DNA of 64,000 nucleotides. Origin: JBBRHQ01 sp963840235. Its GTDB lineage: Bacteria; Actinomycetota; Thermoleophilia; Solirubrobacterales; 70-9. Below are positions 51,935-61,723 of the stretch, piece after piece. The position numbers and the translations under genes were made by a program. Numbering within the stretch: the first letter of the stretch is position 1; every line of letters begins with the position of its first letter. The notes beneath the pieces were generated by a model. It had not been told where the DNA came from, ran no database searches, and saw nothing but the letters and a program-made list of their open reading frames with translations. The stretch spans positions 186,001-250,000 of the forward strand of contig CAWIYC010000008.1 of assembly GCA_963840235.1 (NCBI GenBank). Direction: 5' to 3'.

Positions 51935-52703
51935 GGCCGACACCGCGCTGAGGCGGACGCTGCCGCTGCTGGCGCCGGGGGCGAGGCGCCGGGCCGAGGC
52001 GATGCCTTCCGGCGCCCCCTTCCTCGACCTCCTCGACGGGGACCTGCCCTCGACCGGCGCGACCCAGGACCTGATGCTCACCGGCATCGTCCCCAGGATC
52101 TACGAGCGCTACTGGCGCCCGGCCCTGGGTCGGGTGGCGAAGGGCGTGACCGGCCCCGGAATGGCCGAGGAGATCCGCATCGCCCGGCTGCTGCTCGGAC
52201 TCCGGCCCGGGGACGGCGTCCTCGATGTCGCCTGCGGTCCCGGCAACTTCTCCCGGGCCTTCGCCTCGGCCGTCGGCGATTCGGGGTTGGTCGTCGGCAT
52301 CGACGCCTCCGAGACGATGCTCGAGCGCGGCGCCGCCGAGCTGCGCCGCTCGGGCCTGGGCAATCTCTGCCTGATCCGCGGCGACGCCACGGCGATGCCG
52401 TTCGTCGACGACAGCTTCGACGCCGCCTGCTGCTTCGCCGCCCTGCACCTGCTCGAGGACCCCCTCGCCGGGCTCGACGAGATGGCGAGGGTGCTCACCC
52501 CCGGCGGCAGGATCGCCCTGCTGACATCGGTCCAGCGCGGGCTGGGCCCGCGTGGCCCGGGAAAGCCGCTGGTCGAGCGGCTCAGCGGCATGCGCATCTT
52601 CACCCGCGACGAGATCGCCGGTGCCCTGGAGGAGCGCGGCTTCGCCGACATCCACCAGCGGATCAGCGGCATGGTCCAGTTCGTCGGCGCCCACCTCCGC
52701 TGA
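51924..52703 (+). CDS. SAM-dependent methyltransferase, class I
   Basis: 259 residues from GTG 51924. The Rossmann core is clear: motif I VLDVACGPGNFSRAF, the acidic residue at the end of strand 2 in VVGIDASETML, motif II-like GDATAMPFVDDSFDAACC, and motif III LTPGGRIALLTS. It belongs to the Methyltransf_11 type, and the substrate is unknown. An N-terminal about 85-residue segment with RYWRPALGRVAKGVTG precedes the core and may bind the substrate. The start overlaps the small upstream gene by 11 bases. Confidence 0.86.
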   Translation: MAAEADTALRRTLPLLAPGARRRAEAMPSGAPFLDLLDGDLPSTGATQDLMLTGIVPRIYERYWRPALGRVAKGVTGPGMAEEIRIARLLLGLRPGDGVLDVACGPGNFSRAFASAVGDSGLVVGIDASETMLERGAAELRRSGLGNLCLIRGDATAMPFVDDSFDAACCFAALHLLEDPLAGLDEMARVLTPGGRIALLTSVQRGLGPRGPGKPLVERLSGMRIFTRDEIAGALEERGFADIHQRISGMVQFVGAHLR

Positions 52704-52783
52704 CCGAGCCGAACTTCACCCTCCCTGCCCATATCGCACGGAACGTTGACTTCGGCGGGCGGCCCATCGAATAGGTTGGGGCG

Positions 52784-53452
52784 ATGAAGCGGCTCGCTGA
52801 CGGGGTCTGGCGCCTGAACGAGTTCCCGCGGCCGACGATCAACGTCTATCTCGCCGGCGACGTCCTCATCGACGCCGGCCGTCGCTGGGACCGGCGCCGG
52901 ATCCTGGGGCAGATCCGCGACCGCGACCTCTCCCTGGTGGCCCTGACCCACGTCCATCCCGATCACCAGGGGGTGGCGAAGGACGTCTGCGAGGAACGGG
53001 GTGTCCCGCTTGCCTGCCACGCCGACGACGTCGACGCGATGGAAGGCCGGCGCCCGGTTCAGGAGGCGGCGGCCTCGAACCCGGTCAACCGGGTGATCAA
53101 GGCAATCTGGGAGGGCCCGCCGCACAAGGTCGGCCGGGTCCTGAACGAGGGCGACGACGTCGCCGGCTTCCGCGTCGTCCACGCTCCCGGACACGCCCGC
53201 GGCGAGGTCGTCTATTTTCGCGAGTCCGACGGGGTCGCGATCTGCGGCGACGTGCTCCGCAACATGAGCTTCGCAACCACCCTGCCGGGCCTGCGCGAGC
53301 CGCCGACGATCTTCACCTACGACCCTGCCGAGAACCGTCGCTCGATCCGCAAGCTGGCCGGGCTCGGGCCCAGGCTGATTCTCCCCGGACACGGCCCGGC
53401 GGTGACCGACATGGCGGCCTTCGGCCGATTCGTCGAGGGGCTGCCGGATTGA
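52784..53452 (+). CDS. MBL-fold metallo-hydrolase
   Basis: 222 residues. Metal motif THVHPDHQGVAKDV holds the HxHxDH core, the next ligand is His in VVHAPGHARGEVVY, an Asp in CGDVL follows, and the last His is in LPGHGPAVTD. This is the complete two-metal site of glyoxalase II-like and lactonase-like MBL enzymes. The substrate is not inferable. The short N-terminus with NVYLAGDVLIDAG is typical. The following gene starts at or just after its stop. Confidence 0.88.
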   Translation: MKRLADGVWRLNEFPRPTINVYLAGDVLIDAGRRWDRRRILGQIRDRDLSLVALTHVHPDHQGVAKDVCEERGVPLACHADDVDAMEGRRPVQEAAASNPVNRVIKAIWEGPPHKVGRVLNEGDDVAGFRVVHAPGHARGEVVYFRESDGVAICGDVLRNMSFATTLPGLREPPTIFTYDPAENRRSIRKLAGLGPRLILPGHGPAVTDMAAFGRFVEGLPD

Positions 53453-53505
53453 CCCCACCCCGGCGCAAGTCCCGGCTCGCGGATGGCGAAGGACGGACCC
53501 CGGCA

Positions 53506-54269
53506 ATGACCGGCGAGCGAAACGGACTTTGGGCATTGGTCGCGATCGCCGCCATCGGGGCTGCGGTTGCAGCGGCGATGGTGTCGCCGGCACTCGGGGG
53601 GCCGGGGTTCCTGACCAAGAGGAAGGCGGCCTCGATCTACCTGACCAAGAGGGTGGCCAACGCTCGCTTCCTCACCAGGCAGGCAGCCGACGGGCGCTTC
53701 TGCGGCCGCGCGGGTCAATCCGGGTCGTGGCCGGGCCGACGGGCTGGGTGGTGTCCGGGGGCAGCACGGTGAGCGCGGCCTACTTCGCCGACGCCGCGAG
53801 ATTCCGCTCGGGCGGCGCCGGGCCTGCCTTCGTCCAGATAATGCCCCAGCTCCCGGCTGCGCTCTACGGGCGCGCCACCGATTTCGCAGGGGTCGAGCTT
53901 TGCTACACGGCGTCGGCCAGCGCCAAGCTCAAGGCCGTGGTGGCCTCGACGGTGACCGAGACCGACGGTGCCAGCGACCCGCCGCCGACGACCAGCGACG
54001 TCGTCCTCAACGGGACCGAACGCTCGGACAGCGCCTGCCGGACCTTCAACGCACCCAGCCCGGTCACGATCGGCCCCGACGACTTCATCGTGCTGGCGCT
54101 GCAGATCGACTTCGGCTCGGCCAGCGACTTCTTCGTCGGCCGCACCAGGGCATACCGGCTCGAGCCGAGGAGTTGGCGCAGCCTCAGGCGGCGAGCACGG
54201 CGTCGGCGACGCGCTCGCGATGCCACTTGGCGTCGCCGAACATCGAGGCGTCGGCGCGGGCGCGCTTGA
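53506..54269 (+). CDS. Membrane-anchored surface protein with YLTKR repeats, apparent one-base frameshift
   Basis: ATG 53506 opens with a short basic start and a membrane span (WALVAIAAIGAAVAAAMV). Three ten-residue repeats follow (FLTKRKAASI, YLTKRVANAR, FLTRQAADGR). The frame then degrades near 53702 and a second frame takes over (GSIRVVAGPTGWVVSGG) to 54269. One missing base near 53702 would join them into about 250 residues. The mature part is a secreted beta-rich domain with one disulfide pair possible (ELCYTA, SACRTF). The last about 30 residues are Arg-rich and overlap the convergent gene, so the true end is unclear. Confidence 0.5.
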
Positions 54270-55287
54270 GCCAGAAGTGGAGGTCGTGCTCCCAGGTGAA
54301 GCCGATGCCGCCGTGGACCTGGAGCGATGCCGCAGCGACGCGCCAGCCCGCGTCCGAGGCGTAGGCCTTGGCCATCGAGGCCGCCCGCGGCAGTGTCTCC
54401 GGCTCCGCGTCGGCGGCCCAGGCCGCGTAATAGACGGCCGAGCGCGAGTTCTCCGTCTCCAGCAGCATCTGCGCGCAGCTGTGGGAGACGGCCTGGTAGG
54501 AGCCGATCGCCCGCCCGAACTGCTGGCGGTCCTTGGCGTACTCAACCGCCATCTCCATCGTCCGCTGGGCGATCCCGGTGAGTTCGGCCGCGAGCGCCAC
54601 GCAGGCTCGCTGGAACACCGGGAAGTAGTCCCCTGCGGCGGCCGGGAGGGTGTTCCCCGCCGCCACCTCGACGCCGTCGAAGCGGACCGTGAACAGCTTC
54701 CGGGTGAGGTCGATCGAGGTCTCGGGGACCACGCTGAGGCCGTCGCTGTCGCGGTCGACGAGATGCCGCCGTCCGTCGCTGGTTGCGACGACGAAGAAAT
54801 CGGCGCTGCGGGCGTCCATCACCAGCACCTTCTCGCCGTCGAGAACGACCGCATCGCCGCTCCCCCCCGCCTCCATCGTGAACTCGCCGATCGCGGCCGG
54901 CGTGCCGGCGTCGAAGAGGGCGGGTGTGCCGCGCTTGGCGCCCTCGGCCAGCGGCCGCAGGTAGCGCTCCTTCTGCCCGTCGTCGGCGCAGGTTGCGAGC
55001 ACCAGCCCGGCGACCGTGTTCGAGAGCAGCGGCGACGGGGCGAGCGCGTATCCCATCTGCTCCATCACGACCGCAAGCTCGACCACCCCCAGCCCCTGTC
55101 CTCCCCACTCCTCCGGCAGCGCCAGGCCGGGCCAGCCGAGCCCTGTCATCTCCTGCCAGTCCTCCTCTGTGAAGCCGTCACCGGTCTCCACCAGTTCGCG
55201 GATCCGGTCGGGCTTGTAGCGATCGGCGAGGAACTGCTTCGCCGCCTCCTGAATCGCCCGCTGCTCGTCGTTCAGGTCGAAGTACAC
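54184..55287 (-). CDS. Acyl-CoA dehydrogenase, likely non-catalytic partner subunit
   Basis: 367 residues of acyl-CoA dehydrogenase fold: YFDLNDEQRAIQEAAKQFL, the LPEEWGGQGLGVVELAVVMEQMG helix, and the C-terminal HGGIGFTWEHDLHFWLKRA. The usual catalytic Glu of the EGT/EI motif at the C-terminal helix is not visible, and the FAD-binding TEPxxGSD strand is missing as well. It starts four bases after the stop of the next acyl-CoA dehydrogenase gene, which has the full motifs. The two may form a heterotetramer as described for actinobacterial sterol side-chain enzymes. Confidence 0.82.
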   Translation of the reverse strand: MYFDLNDEQRAIQEAAKQFLADRYKPDRIRELVETGDGFTEEDWQEMTGLGWPGLALPEEWGGQGLGVVELAVVMEQMGYALAPSPLLSNTVAGLVLATCADDGQKERYLRPLAEGAKRGTPALFDAGTPAAIGEFTMEAGGSGDAVVLDGEKVLVMDARSADFFVVATSDGRRHLVDRDSDGLSVVPETSIDLTRKLFTVRFDGVEVAAGNTLPAAAGDYFPVFQRACVALAAELTGIAQRTMEMAVEYAKDRQQFGRAIGSYQAVSHSCAQMLLETENSRSAVYYAAWAADAEPETLPRAASMAKAYASDAGWRVAAASLQVHGGIGFTWEHDLHFWLKRARADASMFGDAKWHRERVADAVLAA

Positions 55288-55291
55288 GGCG

Positions 55292-56467
55292 CTACCTCAG
55301 TTTGGGCAGGCCGAGGACCCGCTCGGCGATGATGTTCTTGAGGATCTCGGTGGTTCCGCCCTCGATCGAGTTGGCCCGCGAGCGCAGGAACGAGTACTGC
55401 CACCTGCCGTTCTCGACGGCGTGATCGTCGCCGCGGTCGAGTGGCGCGTAGGCGCCCTCGATCTCCATCGCCAGCTCGGCGATCCCCTGGTTGATGTCGG
55501 CCCACTGCCACTTGCCGAGGGAGCCCTCGGGCCCGGGGATTCCGGTCTGCATCGTCTTCGTCAGGCCGCGGTAACCGTTCATCCGCATCGTCTCGGCCTC
55601 GATGTGCAGCTGGGCGATCCGCTGGCGGTAGTGGCTGTCGTCGGCAACCGTGCCCCCGTTGAGCTTGGTCTCACGGGCGAGCCGGGCGAGCCGGCGGAGG
55701 TTGTTGTGGATCGCGGCGGTGGCGCCGAATGCGAGGCCGGCGCGCTCGTTCATCAGCGTCGTGATCGCCACCTGCCAGCCGTTGCCGACGCCGCCGACGA
55801 CGTTGGCGTCCGGGATCCGCGCCTCCTCGATGAAGAGCTCGTTGAACTCACCCTCACCTGTGATCTGGACGAGGGGACGGACCTCAACCGCCTCCTGCTC
55901 CATGTCCATGAGGAAGTAGGTGAGCCCCTTGTGCTTGGGGGCGTCGGGGTCGGTGCGGGCGACGAGCATGCACCACTTCGAGAACTGGGCCAGGGTCGTC
56001 CAGACCTTCTGCCCGGTGACCACCCACTCGTCGCCGTCCTTGACCGCCTTGGTCTTCAGCGAGGCGAGATCCGAGCCCGACTCGGGCTCGGAGAACCCCT
56101 GGCACCAGATCTCATCGGCGGTCAGGATCGGCTCGAGGTAGCGCTTCTTCTGCTCCTCGGTGCCGTGGGCGATCACGACCGGGCCGCCCATCGCCAGCCC
56201 GAGGACGTTGGCCGGGCTCGGGATCTCGGCCGTGGCCGCCTCCTGGGCGAAGATGGCCTGCTCGATCATCGTCGCGCCGCGGCCGCCGTACTCCTTCGGC
56301 CACGAGATCCCGGCCCATCCGGCCTCGTGCATCCGGTGCTGCCACTCGCGCCGGAACGGGATCACCTGGTCGAGCGAGTCGGGCTCCGGGCCGGGGTTGT
56401 TGGCTTCGATCCACTCGCGAACCTCGTCGCGGAAGGCCTCCTCGGATGGGGAGAGGGTCAGGTCCAT
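55292..56467 (-). CDS. Acyl-CoA dehydrogenase, catalytic type
   Basis: 391 residues, full length. LSPSEEAFRDEVREWIEAN opens it; GISWPKEYGGRGATMIEQAIF, the FAD strand CQGFSEPESGSDLASLKTKA, WVVTGQKVWTTLAQF and FSKWCMLVARTD follow. The C-terminus with SIEGGTTEILKNIIAERVLGLP carries the region of the catalytic Glu. It oxidises an acyl-CoA with FAD. The gene lies between a lipoprotein gene (43 bases) and the partner dehydrogenase (four bases) and probably shares a message with the upstream thiolase. The real substrate is not known. Confidence 0.88.
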   Translation of the reverse strand: MDLTLSPSEEAFRDEVREWIEANNPGPEPDSLDQVIPFRREWQHRMHEAGWAGISWPKEYGGRGATMIEQAIFAQEAATAEIPSPANVLGLAMGGPVVIAHGTEEQKKRYLEPILTADEIWCQGFSEPESGSDLASLKTKAVKDGDEWVVTGQKVWTTLAQFSKWCMLVARTDPDAPKHKGLTYFLMDMEQEAVEVRPLVQITGEGEFNELFIEEARIPDANVVGGVGNGWQVAITTLMNERAGLAFGATAAIHNNLRRLARLARETKLNGGTVADDSHYRQRIAQLHIEAETMRMNGYRGLTKTMQTGIPGPEGSLGKWQWADINQGIAELAMEIEGAYAPLDRGDDHAVENGRWQYSFLRSRANSIEGGTTEILKNIIAERVLGLPKLR

Positions 56468-56509
56468 CTATGCCTCACGATTCCCGCGAGGCCGGGAGTG
56501 CGCTGGTCT

Positions 56510-56968
56510 TCAACCGCCGCACTCCGTCATCCCGTACTCGTTGGCGAGCTTGTTCGCCTCCTTGAACGGGTCGCGGTCGCCGGTCAGCGAGGTCGGGTCC
56601 TGCTTGCCCTCCTTGATCGCCTGCTGGGCCGCGTCGAGGATCGCCTGCACCTGGGCCTCGTCGCCGCTTGGCACCGGCAGCGCGCTGATCGCGGCGACCT
56701 GCGTCTCGACGCTCGGGATCAGCGTCCCCGTGGCGAACTCCTCGAGCTGCGCCTTGCTCGGCTGCTGGTTCTGCCCGAGGCTGCCGAAGATCTCGTTGCC
56801 TGCCTTGTTGATCTCCTTGTTCCCCTTGGCGCAAATCGCATCCGCCTGCTTGACGAAGGCCGACTTGGTGATCGTCGCGGTGCTTTCGCTGTCGCTGCTC
56901 CCGCACCCGGCGAGGAACAGGGCCCCCGTGGCGGTGGCTGCTAGCACTGCAATTGCTGGAACCCTCAA
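56510..56968 (-). CDS. Lipoprotein of unknown function
   Basis: 152 residues with a signal and lipobox (TGALFLAGC then GSSDS), so it is lipid-anchored outside. The mature part is a helical bundle by pattern: SAFVKQADAICAKGNKEINK, LIPSVETQVAAISALPVPSG, EAQVQAILDAAQQAIKEGK and a Cys pair (Cys in ICAKG and TECGG) that can form a disulfide. I know similar actinobacterial lipoproteins but no function. It sits between the thiolase and the acyl-CoA dehydrogenases, which is unusual for a beta-oxidation operon. Confidence 0.75.
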   Translation of the reverse strand: MRVPAIAVLAATATGALFLAGCGSSDSESTATITKSAFVKQADAICAKGNKEINKAGNEIFGSLGQNQQPSKAQLEEFATGTLIPSVETQVAAISALPVPSGDEAQVQAILDAAQQAIKEGKQDPTSLTGDRDPFKEANKLANEYGMTECGG

Positions 56969-57013
56969 GGGATCTCCTCCGGTCGAGTGGTGCGTGACCC
57001 TATCCGAGCGGGT

Positions 57014-58192
<1,179 letters not shown>

Positions 58193-58257
58193 CAGGACGT
58201 GCCTCCGTTCGGGTCTTTTTCGGCTCTGGCGCGGCGCGAGTGCGTGCCGCCCGCCGA

Positions 58258-58285
58258 ACGATACTCAAATTGACTGGCGAGTCAG
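58258..58285 (-). promoter_or_regulatory. Candidate thiolase promoter with TetR-type operator box 3
   Basis: TGACT and AGTCA arms around GGCG (58271-58284) match the boxes near 50.2 kb. On the minus strand the distal arm reads CTGACT (a -35-like element) and after 16 bases comes TATCGT (58263-58258), a -10-like element. A repressor on the box would cover the -35. The box overlaps the stop of the MMPL gene. Confidence 0.55.
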
Positions 58286-60489
58286 CCAGACCGGGCGGAC
58301 ATGCCCGAGCGCCCCGGCCACCAGTTCCTCTCCCCCAGCAGGAAGGCGATCGATGGCACCAGCACGGTGCGCACGAGGAAGGTGTCGACCAGGAGTCCGA
58401 AGGCGACGGTGAAGCCGATCTGGAACAGCGACTCCAGCGGAAGCGTCATCAGTGCGCCGAACGTACCGGCGAGGATCAACCCGGCGCTGGTGATCACGCC
58501 TCCGGTCCGCTCGAGGCCGGTGATCACCGCCTCCTTCGTCTTCAGATTCTCCGCCTCCTCGCGGATGCGGCTGATCAGGAAGATGTTGTAGTCGACCCCG
58601 AGCGCGACCAGGAAGATGAAGGCGAAGGTCGGCAGCGAGGGGTCGCCGTCGGACTGGTTGAAGATCTCGGTGAAGATGAAGTTGCTGGCGCCGAGGGCGA
58701 AGGCGTAGGAGAGGACGACCGTCGCGACCAGGTACAGGGGGGCGACGATCGCCCGCAGCAGCAGGCAGAGAATGGCGAAGATCAGCAGCAGCACCAGCGG
58801 CACGATCAGCCTTGCGTCGGACCGCAGCGACTCGGTGGTGTCGTGGTTCTCGGCGCTCGTTCCCCCGACCAGGACCAGGCTTCCGCCGGCGGCGGCCTCA
58901 ACATTGCGCCGCAGGGCCGGGATCGCATCGTTCGCATCGTCGGAGAAGGGGTCGTAGCGCAGGGTCGCGTCGATCCGGGTCAGGGAGCCGTCGGTCGAGA
59001 GGCCCGAGGGGGCCGCTGCCGAGACCGCCGGGTCGGAGCGGATCGCCGCCGTCACGGGCGCGGCCACGTCGGTCGCGGCAACCACCGTCGTCGGCGCCGT
59101 CTGCCCGGCCGAGAGCTTCGAATCGATCAGATGCTGGCCCTTGACCGAATCCGGGTCGGTGCGGAAGCCCTCGCCGAAGTCGAGGATCCCCCGCTGCTGG
59201 AGGCTTCCGAGGGCGCCGATCGCCAGGATCGCCACCGAAACCGACAGGGCGAACACCGGCCGGTCGTGGACGAGGTGGCCGATCCGCCGCCAGACGTCCA
59301 CCGGCTTGCGCGCCTCGGAGCCGAAGCGCGGAATCGCCGGCCAGAAGGCGTTGCGGCCGAGCGTCGCGAGCAGCGCCGGAAGCAGCGTCAGGCCGGCGAC
59401 CAGCATGATCGCGACGCCGAGCGCCAGCACCGGGCCCATCGTCTGCGTCGCTTTGAAGTCGGCCAGCGACAGCACCAGCATCGCCGCGACCACGGTGGCT
59501 CCGGCCGAGAGGATCGCCGGGGCGGTGCGCTCGGTGGCGCGCGCCATCGCTTCGTGCTTGTCCTCGGTTCGCCGCAACTCCTCACGGAAGCGGGCGACGA
59601 TCAGCAGGCAGTAGTCGGTCCCGGCCCCGAACATGAGCACGATCAGCAGGCTGGTCGTCTGGCCGTTGACCTCGAACGCTCCCGCCTTGACCAGCCCATA
59701 GACGGCGGCGGCCGCGATCGTGTAGGCGATGGCGACGACGATCAGGGGCACCAGGGCGACGACCGGCGAGCGGTAGATCACCAGCAGCAGGAAGAGGACG
59801 AGGAGTACGGTGACCAGCAGCAACGTCGTGTCGATCGACTCGAAGACCTCGATCGAGTCGCTGACGATTCCCCCGATGCCGGTTACGTAGGAGCGCAGCT
59901 GTCCAGGGGATGCGTCCGCAGGAGGAACCACGCCGCGGATCGCGGTCACGTTGTCCTGAATCAACTCGGAGTCGTCGGAGTTGGTGCGGATCAGCAAGAG
60001 CGCGGTCGTCCCGTCCGCGGAAACGGCGCTCTGCGAACCCCTCGACGCTCCCTCCCCGGCACCCTGCCCGCTCCCGCCGCCGCCTTGCCCGCCGCCACTT
60101 GCACTCTGCACGGAAGTGCGGTCGCCCTTGAGGCAGACAGGGCCGGTGAAGGGGTCGATCACCGCCAGCAGGTCCCGAAGCACTCCCGGGGCGCAGAGCC
60201 GGCGGGCGTCGGCAGAAATCCGGGCGCGGTCGGCGGAGGTCAACCCGCCCTGGCGTGTGTAGGCGACGAGGTCGTCCACCTCGCGGCCGTCGGGGAAGCG
60301 GTCGTCGATCAGGTTGTTGACCTTGGTCGAGTCGGCCGAGCCCGGCAGGAAGGCCTCGTTCTCGTTGGTCGTCGCCTTCTGAAGCTTGGGCTGCAGCGGG
60401 CTCAGCACGACCGCGACCACGATCCAGGCAGCGAGCACCACCCACTTCGAGCGGCGGCCGGCGGCAAAGGACGAGATCGATCTCAGCAT
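58282..60489 (-). CDS. MMPL/RND family transporter
   Basis: ATG 60489 gives 735 residues (frame further upstream is Arg-rich). Twelve membrane spans occur in the RND order: an N-terminal span (WVVLAAWIVVAVVLSPL), a large outside domain with AFLPGSADSTKV and the Gly/Ser-rich stretch near 60060-60110, then spans with LVTVLLVLFLLLVIYRSP, GAGTDYCLLIVARFREEL and a second half with LVALGVDYNIFLISRIREEA. The GTDYxL and DYNIFL motifs are typical of MMPL. In mycobacteria such proteins export lipids. The substrate is unknown. It is divergent from the hydroxyacyl-CoA dehydrogenase. Confidence 0.92.
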   Translation of the reverse strand: MLRSISSFAAGRRSKWVVLAAWIVVAVVLSPLQPKLQKATTNENEAFLPGSADSTKVNNLIDDRFPDGREVDDLVAYTRQGGLTSADRARISADARRLCAPGVLRDLLAVIDPFTGPVCLKGDRTSVQSASGGGQGGGGSGQGAGEGASRGSQSAVSADGTTALLLIRTNSDDSELIQDNVTAIRGVVPPADASPGQLRSYVTGIGGIVSDSIEVFESIDTTLLLVTVLLVLFLLLVIYRSPVVALVPLIVVAIAYTIAAAAVYGLVKAGAFEVNGQTTSLLIVLMFGAGTDYCLLIVARFREELRRTEDKHEAMARATERTAPAILSAGATVVAAMLVLSLADFKATQTMGPVLALGVAIMLVAGLTLLPALLATLGRNAFWPAIPRFGSEARKPVDVWRRIGHLVHDRPVFALSVSVAILAIGALGSLQQRGILDFGEGFRTDPDSVKGQHLIDSKLSAGQTAPTTVVAATDVAAPVTAAIRSDPAVSAAAPSGLSTDGSLTRIDATLRYDPFSDDANDAIPALRRNVEAAAGGSLVLVGGTSAENHDTTESLRSDARLIVPLVLLLIFAILCLLLRAIVAPLYLVATVVLSYAFALGASNFIFTEIFNQSDGDPSLPTFAFIFLVALGVDYNIFLISRIREEAENLKTKEAVITGLERTGGVITSAGLILAGTFGALMTLPLESLFQIGFTVAFGLLVDTFLVRTVLVPSIAFLLGERNWWPGRSGMSARSG

Positions 60490-60575
60490 CGGACGACTGG
60501 AGCTTCTACGAAATCGCGGTCGGCCCCGGTTGACTTCCGGGCCGGCCGCGAAGAAGCCGTGATAGTAACCGGGCG

Positions 60576-61404
60576 GTGCCAGCCAACGAGACCTACTCCC
60601 GACCGGGGATTGCCGGCAGCGGCGCGATCGCCTGCGGCCTCGCCGCCACCTCGACCGCGACCGCGACGACCGTGCTGCTCGCCCGCAGCGAGGCATCGGC
60701 CTGGCGGGCCGAGGAGGATGCGGTCGCGGCCTGCGCCCGGATCGAGGGGGCCGATCCGGAGCGCCTCCAGGTGAGCACGGAGATCGGCGACCTGGCCGGT
60801 TGTGACCTGATCGTCGAGTCGGTGATCGAGGACCTCCACGTCAAGTCAGGTCTGCTCGCCGGCCTCGGGGGCGCCGCCCCCGAGGCAGACCTGGCCACCA
60901 CCACCTCATCGCTTCCGGTGGGCGAGATCGGTGAGCGCAGCGGCCAACGGGACCGGCTCTTCGGCCTCCACGTCTTCAACCCGGTGCCGAAGATGAAGCT
61001 GGTCGAGCTCTGCTTCCCGCAGGGCACCCGCGATGGGATCCGCGAGCGCGCCCTGGGCTGGTGCGGCGCCCTCGGCAAGACCGCGGTCGAGGTCCCCGAT
61101 CAGGCCGGGTTCGTCGTCAACCGGCTGCTCTTCCCCTACCTCTTCGACGCGGTGCGGATGATGGAGCGGACCGGGATGAGCGCGGGCGAGGTGGACTCCT
61201 GCATGACCCTCGGCGCCGGTCACCCGATGGGGCCGCTGGCACTGCTCGACTTCGTCGGCCTCGACGTGGCCGAGGCGATCGGCGACGCGCTCCACGGCGA
61301 CTCCGACGAGTCCGCCCACCGCCCGCCGGGGCTGCTGGTCGAGATGGTCGGCGAGGGCAGGCTCGGCCGCAAGAGCGGCGCCGGGTTCTACGAGTATCGG
61401 CTAG
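60576..61404 (+). CDS. 3-hydroxyacyl-CoA dehydrogenase, apparent frameshift at its end
   Basis: GTG 60576. Rossmann motif GIAGSGAIACGLAATS, then CDLIVESVIEDLHVK, ATTTSSLPVGEI, GLHVFNPVPKMKLVEL with the catalytic His, VPDQAGFVVNRLLFPYLFD, and the C-terminal domain GHPMGPLALLDFVGLDVA. It oxidises 3-hydroxyacyl-CoA with NAD+. The family normally ends shortly after GRKSGAGFYEY. As written the frame runs on for about 120 residues over a convergent gene. Dropping one base near 61400 gives EYR and TAG at 61402-61404, a 275-residue protein, with CTAG shared with the convergent gene's stop. I annotate this span. Confidence 0.82.
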
Positions 61405-61643
61405 CCGACGGCGCCCTTGCGGCGACCGCTGATGTCCCAGATCACGTCGGCCTCGGAGATCCCCTGGCGGCGGGCCGCCTCGGCGACCTGCGCCCAGGGC
61501 AGCTCGGCTTCGGGAAGATCGTCCCAGCGGGCCAGGTCGAGCGCCTCCAGGGCCCCCTGCAGGGCCGGCCCGAGATGCTCCTCGGAGCGCAGCAGCGCCC
61601 TCAGGACCTCGAGTTGCTTGTCACTCAAGCGAACCACCCACAT
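61401..61643 (-). CDS. Small hypothetical protein
   Basis: 80 residues, soluble and mostly helical, with LSDKQLEVLRALLRSEEHLGP, then LEALDLARWDDLPEAELPWAQV and a tail RRQGISEADVIWDISGRR. No family is recognised. It has its own ATG and a normal stop, and its CTAG at 61401-61404 is shared with the corrected stop of the convergent dehydrogenase, as in two other convergent pairs of this window. It lies 80 bases from the minus-strand CNNM gene upstream, so co-transcription with it is possible. Confidence 0.55.
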   Translation of the reverse strand: MWVVRLSDKQLEVLRALLRSEEHLGPALQGALEALDLARWDDLPEAELPWAQVAEAARRQGISEADVIWDISGRRKGAVG

Positions 61644-61723
61644 CGAAGTACCTCCAACCCCTTCGAGCTGCGCCCAGGTTGGACGTGCAAAGTAGTCCGG
61701 AGCGCGGACGGAATCCGGTCGCG

